Positions 58,439-64,000 of a stretch of DNA of 64,000 bases are shown piece by piece (position 1 is the stretch's first letter; each line of letters starts with the position of its first letter). The stretch spans positions 16,616,001 through 16,680,000 of the forward strand of contig CM059622.1 in the NCBI GenBank assembly GCA_030435675.1, in the 5' to 3' direction. This stretch comes from Steinernema hermaphroditum. Lineage: Eukaryota > Nematoda > Chromadorea > Rhabditida > Steinernematidae. Under the pieces are notes generated by a model. It made no database searches and had not been told where the DNA came from. It was given only the letters and a program-made list of their open reading frames with translations. Both the position numbers and the translations under genes were made by a program.

Positions 58439-60890
58439 CTAAAAGTAGTGATTCTACAATATCCATGCTCTCGACAACCTTACATTGCAGACAACGTTGG
58501 CAGTGAATGGTGTTTAATGAGAATGTTGAAGTGGTTAACACCTGAAAGTATATGAGACTACACAAATTGGCTTAGGCGATATCGTATAAGTTAATCCAGT
58601 CAGCTGCTTGACTTGAGAGTCACGAGGGTCACACAACGCGCCCGATTGCGTGTTGATTACACACGTGCACGCGGCTTGAGCTTTAAATTCAATTGTCGAT
58701 TTTAATTTCGTTGGGATTAAATGGAAGCAATCAGTTGATATACACGCGAAGCTGCCAACATATATACATGCATATCAATTCTTAGAGCTATGTACATATG
58801 AATGGTCGCATAGAGAGGTCAACAAAGAAGACTGTGGCTTACGATCTGGGGTCATTAATAGGTATCATTACTAAAAACAGTGAGAAAAAGAAATACCAAA
58901 GGGGGACGCTTCAAATCCTCAAAGTCAAGGGATGGTCGAAATGAGATCCAGATCTCAGAGGGAGAAATACCAAAGGGGACGGTTGAAACGGCTTTCTGCC
59001 TGGACTTCTCCTACATCTTTGTCCAAGCTACTCAATTTGGGACGCCCTGTATAAACGCACAACCGAAGGATCCATTGATCTCTGTGTGTGTTTACCTGTC
59101 CGCGTGGGGGTCCGATCGGTTTCAAACGGAATACGAAAAGAGGGACTCCGGCCGGCGTCGAACCCACCCCGACCGTTTATGAACCAAACTCATTGGTAAT
59201 GCGCCACACAGACAGCTGACAAGGGATCGATTCACTGCCGCTATGCTACTGAGGATACTAGGTCATTTTGTATGTTAGATTTAAGTGAAATCGATTCGAG
59301 TCAATCAACACCAATCTTGCAGGGATATTTTGTCATGGTGCTTCCATCCGAAAGTTCCTTCAGTTATTCATTAGCTTGCGCTGGTAGGCTACCGGTGTCT
59401 TTCCGCCCGCAGGGCTACTTGACCCTCTGCGCCTTAAGAGTCCGAAATCGCGCACAGCCGCGTTCATTAACCATAACATAAAAACATGTGTGATCACACA
59501 CAACACATCTTCAACAACTCTGCAAGAAAGCGTCGCCATAAACAAGGCGTTTAGCGGTTCAAATCCAACGGCTTTGCCCGATCCCGACTTTAAAACGCGT
59601 AAACAAAATTTAGTTCCTCGTTGGCGACGTCCGTCTAGACAGCCGTCACGAGCCGAAGACGGCGGGAGTACCGTATGCAGCGAGAACGAAAACAACGCGC
59701 CAACGGGCTGATGATCGTCTGATGAATATTCAAAATTATAAAATGAGCGGTATTTTAAATGAAATGTCTTATGTTGTAAACAACAGTTAGAAAGCGGAGG
59801 AATACGGTGCTGATTGTTGTCGAAAGATGGTCGTCCTATGAACATAGTTTATCATATGATGGGTGAAACATTTGGGCATTTGATGGTCGGTTTGTGGAGC
59901 ATAATGAAGTGTTCACGAGATCCCCATAAAGCTAAAGGTTGCGTTTTCAACGCAAATAGACTAACCGCCGATGAACGCGCATTGAATATTCAAAAGTTTA
60001 TGGCAAGATGAGAAACGCTTATAGGTGGGGAGAGCCTCGCAATATAGGCTTGATTGAGCAGTAGAACTAGCATGGGATAATCTGATTTTTAAACAGCTAG
60101 ATCACCTATTCTATCTTCGCAAGTTAGGACTGATTTTTGCTCAACACTTACTAAACTAACTCGAATCCCACTTAGACCACATTACAGCAAAAACTAAAAC
60201 AGAAACGCATCCATTTCGTCCTCCGTTTTATATATAGGCTATTTTGTTTACGGACCACCCTCGTTGACTATATCAAAACATGCACTCAAAGTTCCTATTG
60301 ACAATGTCTGAAGAGTGCACGCATAAAGAAGAGGCACGTGCGACTGCTACCATAAAAAGACCAGCGACGCTGGGTCAGAGATCTCTCCGGACGGCGACGA
60401 CTCTGCCGCACTCCCGCCAGACGGGCTACTGTAACATGACTGCGCGTGACCGACGGCGATCGCAGACAGTCGATAAGCGGCTTTTTTGCACGGCGCGTAA
60501 AAAGGGCCGCTTTTAATAGGCGACGACTGTGAAAGCGATCACGCGGCGTCGAGAGTAGCCACACACACGTCGACGATCAACGACAGTCAAAACAAAGTGC
60601 GAAATATGGAGGTTACTTCCTTTGCCCAGAAAGAGATGATTAGATGGCTAGTGGATTCACCACAATCAAATTCCAGAACACTCCTAATGGAATTTTGCAT
60701 TTATAAACATTGAAACTCATACTAAATACGAAATGATTTATTTCTGTGAAAATAAATAAAGACAGCTGTAGATTCTCAAATGTGGCCGATAAAGGTTTAA
60801 CTCATCGAAATATATCAAGTTCCACTAAATTGAGGCAAAATGGGCATTTAAAATATGAAGGTCGATATAACACAAACAGCTCAAAACATC
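58439..60890. other. no supported gene
   Basis: May hold 5' exons of the unidentified gene, but none could be joined in phase. CpG-rich islands at 59560-59710 and 60330-60560. Confidence 0.4.
59150..59210 (-). repeat. tRNA-derived SINE-like remnant, copy 2
   Basis: On minus, TGGCGCATTACCAATGAG (A-box-like) and GGTGGGTTCGACGCCGGC (B box). The B-box half and flank match the copy at 3745-3815. Confidence 0.45.
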
Positions 60891-60961
60891 TGCATCGCCC
60901 GGTAATCGAACCCGGGCCGCCTGCGTGGCAGGCGAGCATTCTACCACTGAACCACCGATGC
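60891..60961 (-). tRNA. tRNA-Gly (GCC), possibly a pseudogene
   Basis: Aligned with the intact Gly copy at 62842 it has three differences in stems: G66 faces G7 in the acceptor stem, A61 faces G53 in the T stem, and A41 faces C29 in the anticodon stem. The anticodon GCC, both promoter boxes and a TTTT stop remain, so it may be transcribed but fold poorly. Confidence 0.85.
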
Positions 60962-62841
60962 TCCCGACTTCCTACCAACTGCATCGGTATAACTGTTACT
61001 ACATTACTACAAGAGGTCAGCAACACTGCGAGAAAACGTAACTGTGTATTTTGCGGTTTTTCTTCATTTTTATGGTACAAGAACGCTGATGGTGGTTACT
61101 GTGGGGGGTGCGCATATTTCGGCGTTGCTACACGGATTATCTCGTTGTTGGCTAGGTAGTGATTTTTCAAAGCTTTCTTGTTTCTAAAGCCGGGTCTGTT
61201 GAGCAGACTGTCTCATTTTGCCCAGATTGATAAGAGTCTATTCCGAAAACCTGGTCTGACAAAGTAATTTAACACGCAGACAGATATGAGTAAGTGTAGA
61301 AGAATTGCTATTTTTTAAGTGTTTGTCTAAACATCGAATATGAATAAATTCATGAATCAAAAGAACACACAAAACACCCTTAATGAAGTCGCTTCCAGAC
61401 GTCAACGGCATAAACAGCGGTGACTAAGGGCGCAGACGACGCTCTCGACGTCGGTGTCGCGGAAAAATTGAGATGTCAAGCGGTGCATGGGAGTGCAGAT
61501 AAAGTACAGACGGATTGTTACGGCGCGCGTTGTTTGTCGGACACAAACCGTTGGAGCACAGGAATGCACAAGCCGACGTTGTTTACGCCCTTTTGCACAG
61601 AGTTCGCATGGCAAGATGGCGCCGCTGCAAACGGCAGTAGACTGTCGGCCAGACAGACATGAGACCGACGACCGTCACGTAGACGTCTGGCTGGCGGACA
61701 GTGCGTGAATCGACGGAAATGTCCTCAGTCGTCATGTTGGAATTTATTTGGTAAATAGATGCTGGTGATTTGGTTCTGCGAACGGACCCGGAAGTGATAT
61801 GATTGTGTTTGCGTAAACAACTCCGACTGGATTCGAAAAGTGCTAAAAGATTCGGGATGCGGAGCGCAACGGTTACAACAGCAACAGCGCAACAGGTTGT
61901 TGTGAGCTATGAGGAAGTGTTCAAACTTACGGTGCATTGAAAATGGCCGATCTTTTTTGTGATTATTTACTGAAAGAAAACACGAAGATTTCAGTCAACG
62001 TATTCATTATTCTTATGTACAACTCCAGCCCATTTTGTGAACAAGAGGCGGATGCCGCGTTCGTAGAATATGTGTGGGTTAAAATCGAAAAATTTTATGG
62101 CCCAATTTTCGACCACTTTATCTCATTGTGAGTAGTTTCCTCTGATATCGTCATTTACGGATGGGCTCAGGTAAGATCAGGAGCAAAGAAAGATCGTTCA
62201 AAATGCGATCGCTCAAACAGGAATCTTTCTGCTCAAAATGGAAAGTCATTGCGGAGGTCCGCTTCTTAACATGCGGTCTCTGGCAGTCGTATGCTTTGAG
62301 AACCTTAGGGTTATCGTTTCCACATTTCGCCTCTGTTTCCGTAAAGTAGAAATGGACTCGTGGAGTCGCTATACGATCTGTTAAAGTGCCAGATTGAGGA
62401 CTGTCGTGACAGAATAGGCCTTTAGGAAATCAGGACGAATGTAATGGACAAGGAGCAAATAACATGTGGGATGAGAGTTCACTGCAGCCATGCGCATTGT
62501 GAAATGATAGCATGTTTATATCATTGGCCATTTTCAATGCATACATTGACGCAATATTAAGTTAGTGGCCAAATAAAAGAGCCCGAAAGAAGGCGAATGA
62601 AAGCCCATTTGTACGATGACAGGAGCAGACAACATTACCACATATGCCACATCTAAAATGTTTCTGCAAAGACATAATGCCAGGGACCCTAGGCTCTTTT
62701 GCTGGAGCTTAACTGTGCATCCAATGATAACCTGCTATGTTGATATTCCACGATTTAAAATCGTCATTTAAAATATTCCGAAAAAAATAGAAGACACGTA
62801 TGAACTATGAATCAAATAACAAGAAAAAAATACAAAACTTT
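60962..62841. other. no supported gene; one candidate exon
   Basis: 61420-61720 is a CpG-rich island. The rest is non-coding apart from the low-confidence frame at 61943. Confidence 0.4.
61943..62129 (+). CDS. hypothetical short exon or small protein
   Basis: An ATG-initiated frame reads MADLFCDYLLKENTKIS and continues FIILMYNSSPFCEQEADAAF to FDHFIS. The composition looks protein-like, and GTGAGTAG right after TCATT could be a donor, suggesting a first exon. No downstream exon was found, so this could be chance. Confidence 0.25.
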
Positions 62842-62912
62842 TGCATCGGCCGGGAATCGAACCCGGGCCGCCCGCGTGGCAGGCGAGCATTCTACCACTG
62901 AACCACCGATGC
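62842..62912 (-). tRNA. tRNA-Gly (GCC)
   Basis: A 71-nt clover-leaf. GCATCGG pairs with CCGATGC, the anticodon loop is CTGCCAC (GCC), the T arm CCGGGTTCGATTCCCGG is perfect and the discriminator is A. T-runs follow. Confidence 0.97.
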
Positions 62913-64000
62913 TCCGCAACTTCTCGCGCTGTATTTACATAAGCGTCAGTGAGTCACTACCTTCCAAAAATAAGGGACTAATCACATATCAACTTTTCAT
63001 CTTCATTGTTGACGAAATAAAAGTTCGACCAGCTCGACCATAGGTCCAGCTATCACGAACTGATACTTTACATGCGTATCTTGCTTTTTAGAACTGCAAA
63101 ACAGAGGTGGGCTTATGTCAGTAATCGCAAGAACATGCAGCAACCTAAAGCTGCTTCGGCGCCTTCCGCAAGCACTACAACGTCGAAGCACACCAAATGC
63201 AACACCACATCTCAAACTATCATATAAGCAAACAATGCCAATTCGTCTAAAATTCCAAAATCGGCGCATGACCGCTACATTCACATAAAGGCGACATTTT
63301 CCGCCAGAATTCATCTCAATCACAGGATGCCACAGATGAAGTCGCATGGGTGCATTACGATAATTAAAAGGGCAACCCGTGAGTCGGCGCGCTTTACAAA
63401 GCTGACGAGATTTGTGCATCAACAGGAACTTGGCGAGACAGACGACTGTCTAGACAGATTACTAACAGTGTCTGTGTTCGCCACCCTCAAGTCATCAGTG
63501 TCTAGAGGTGCACCTGCGGACGATCTCCACTGGTGCTGTAGGCAGACACGACACACACCCTGATCATCTAGGTGTAGGAAAGAAACAGTGAAAACGGCCA
63601 AGATTAACGTTTTTGTGGAACATTGACATAGCTGTCACCACCTCGATAGGCCCTAACAATGAAGGACATGAAGGAAATAATAACATCCGAAGTTTGACGT
63701 ATGAACTTAATTAATCGTTTTTGTCTTAGGAACACAAGCTTACCACGGCTAGATTAGATTACCCAGGTATAATTCTCTTTTTCTTCATGTTTTTGGTATA
63801 TGCGAAAATATAAATTAGTATATGTATCAGAGGTGCCGATGAGTCTGAAAACTCTGCCACTTGGAAGACCACTTGGTAAATGACTTGTGAAAATGGTGAC
63901 ACCATACTCCGACAATATTAATCCACAGGTTAATATGATCGAAAAGCCAAGTTATATAACTTAAATTGGTAGACATGAACTGACACCGTTATCTATTAGG
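62913..64000. other. no supported gene
   Basis: A minus frame at 63003-63422 is Arg/Cys-rich with no motif. No RNA gene or clear repeat to the window end. Confidence 0.4.

Noticed and set aside
59814..60011. 65-codon plus frame ending ERALNIQKFMAR
   Set aside because: Reads somewhat like protein but lacks splice sites, promoter or any family signature.
1..64000. CRISPR array, prokaryotic operon or ribosome-binding sites
   Set aside because: No spaced direct repeats; genes have spliceosomal introns and polyadenylation signals, so the DNA is eukaryotic.

Overview
The window is animal nuclear DNA, most likely from a nematode. It carries recognisable metazoan genes (a papain-family pair, a chymotrypsin-family protease, PAM, DPY-19, CRIPT and a PH-RA-RhoGAP protein). 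Most introns are only 38-52 bp with GT..AG ends and T-rich acceptors. Two genes lie head-to-tail about 150 bp apart, each with an acceptor-like site just before its ATG, as in a nematode operon. The phylum is inferred from these traits; a tardigrade or another trans-splicing phylum cannot be excluded.

Layout. 1-6.1 kb: no convincing gene; local tandem repeats, a perfect 56-copy CCTATC hexamer array and a 200-bp fold-back sequence. 6.2-12.5 kb: a secreted/membrane protease cluster (active cathepsin-L-like enzyme with a C-terminal membrane anchor on +, chymotrypsin-family protease on +, papain-like pseudoprotease with Cys to Asp and a membrane anchor on -), with two inverted copies of a hAT-like MITE around it. 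13.3-18.6 kb (-): dpy-19 followed by bifunctional PAM. 20.6-25.6 kb (+): CRIPT and two small paralogous three-TM proteins. 26.4-44.4 kb (-): an ARHGAP20-like RhoGAP whose 4.9- and 9.1-kb introns hold tRNA-Asp (three) and tRNA-Phe genes and three copies of a 340-bp repeat. 44.4-64 kb: gene-poor, with an unidentified multi-exon gene at 56.4-58.4 kb (-) whose introns hold tRNA-Arg genes, two tRNA-Gly loci, a LINE relic, MITEs and many GC-rich islands, several of which contain ATTTGCAT octamers.

How the genes relate. The proteases form a local cluster of secretory-pathway proteins. DPY-19 (ER C-mannosyltransferase) and PAM (secretory-granule amidating enzyme) both act on secretory proteins and may be co-transcribed. 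CRIPT and the RhoGAP are intracellular. No CRISPR, prokaryotic operon or viral gene was seen. The most unusual items are the Cys-to-Asp membrane pseudoprotease and the pairwise loss of three disulfides in PAM.
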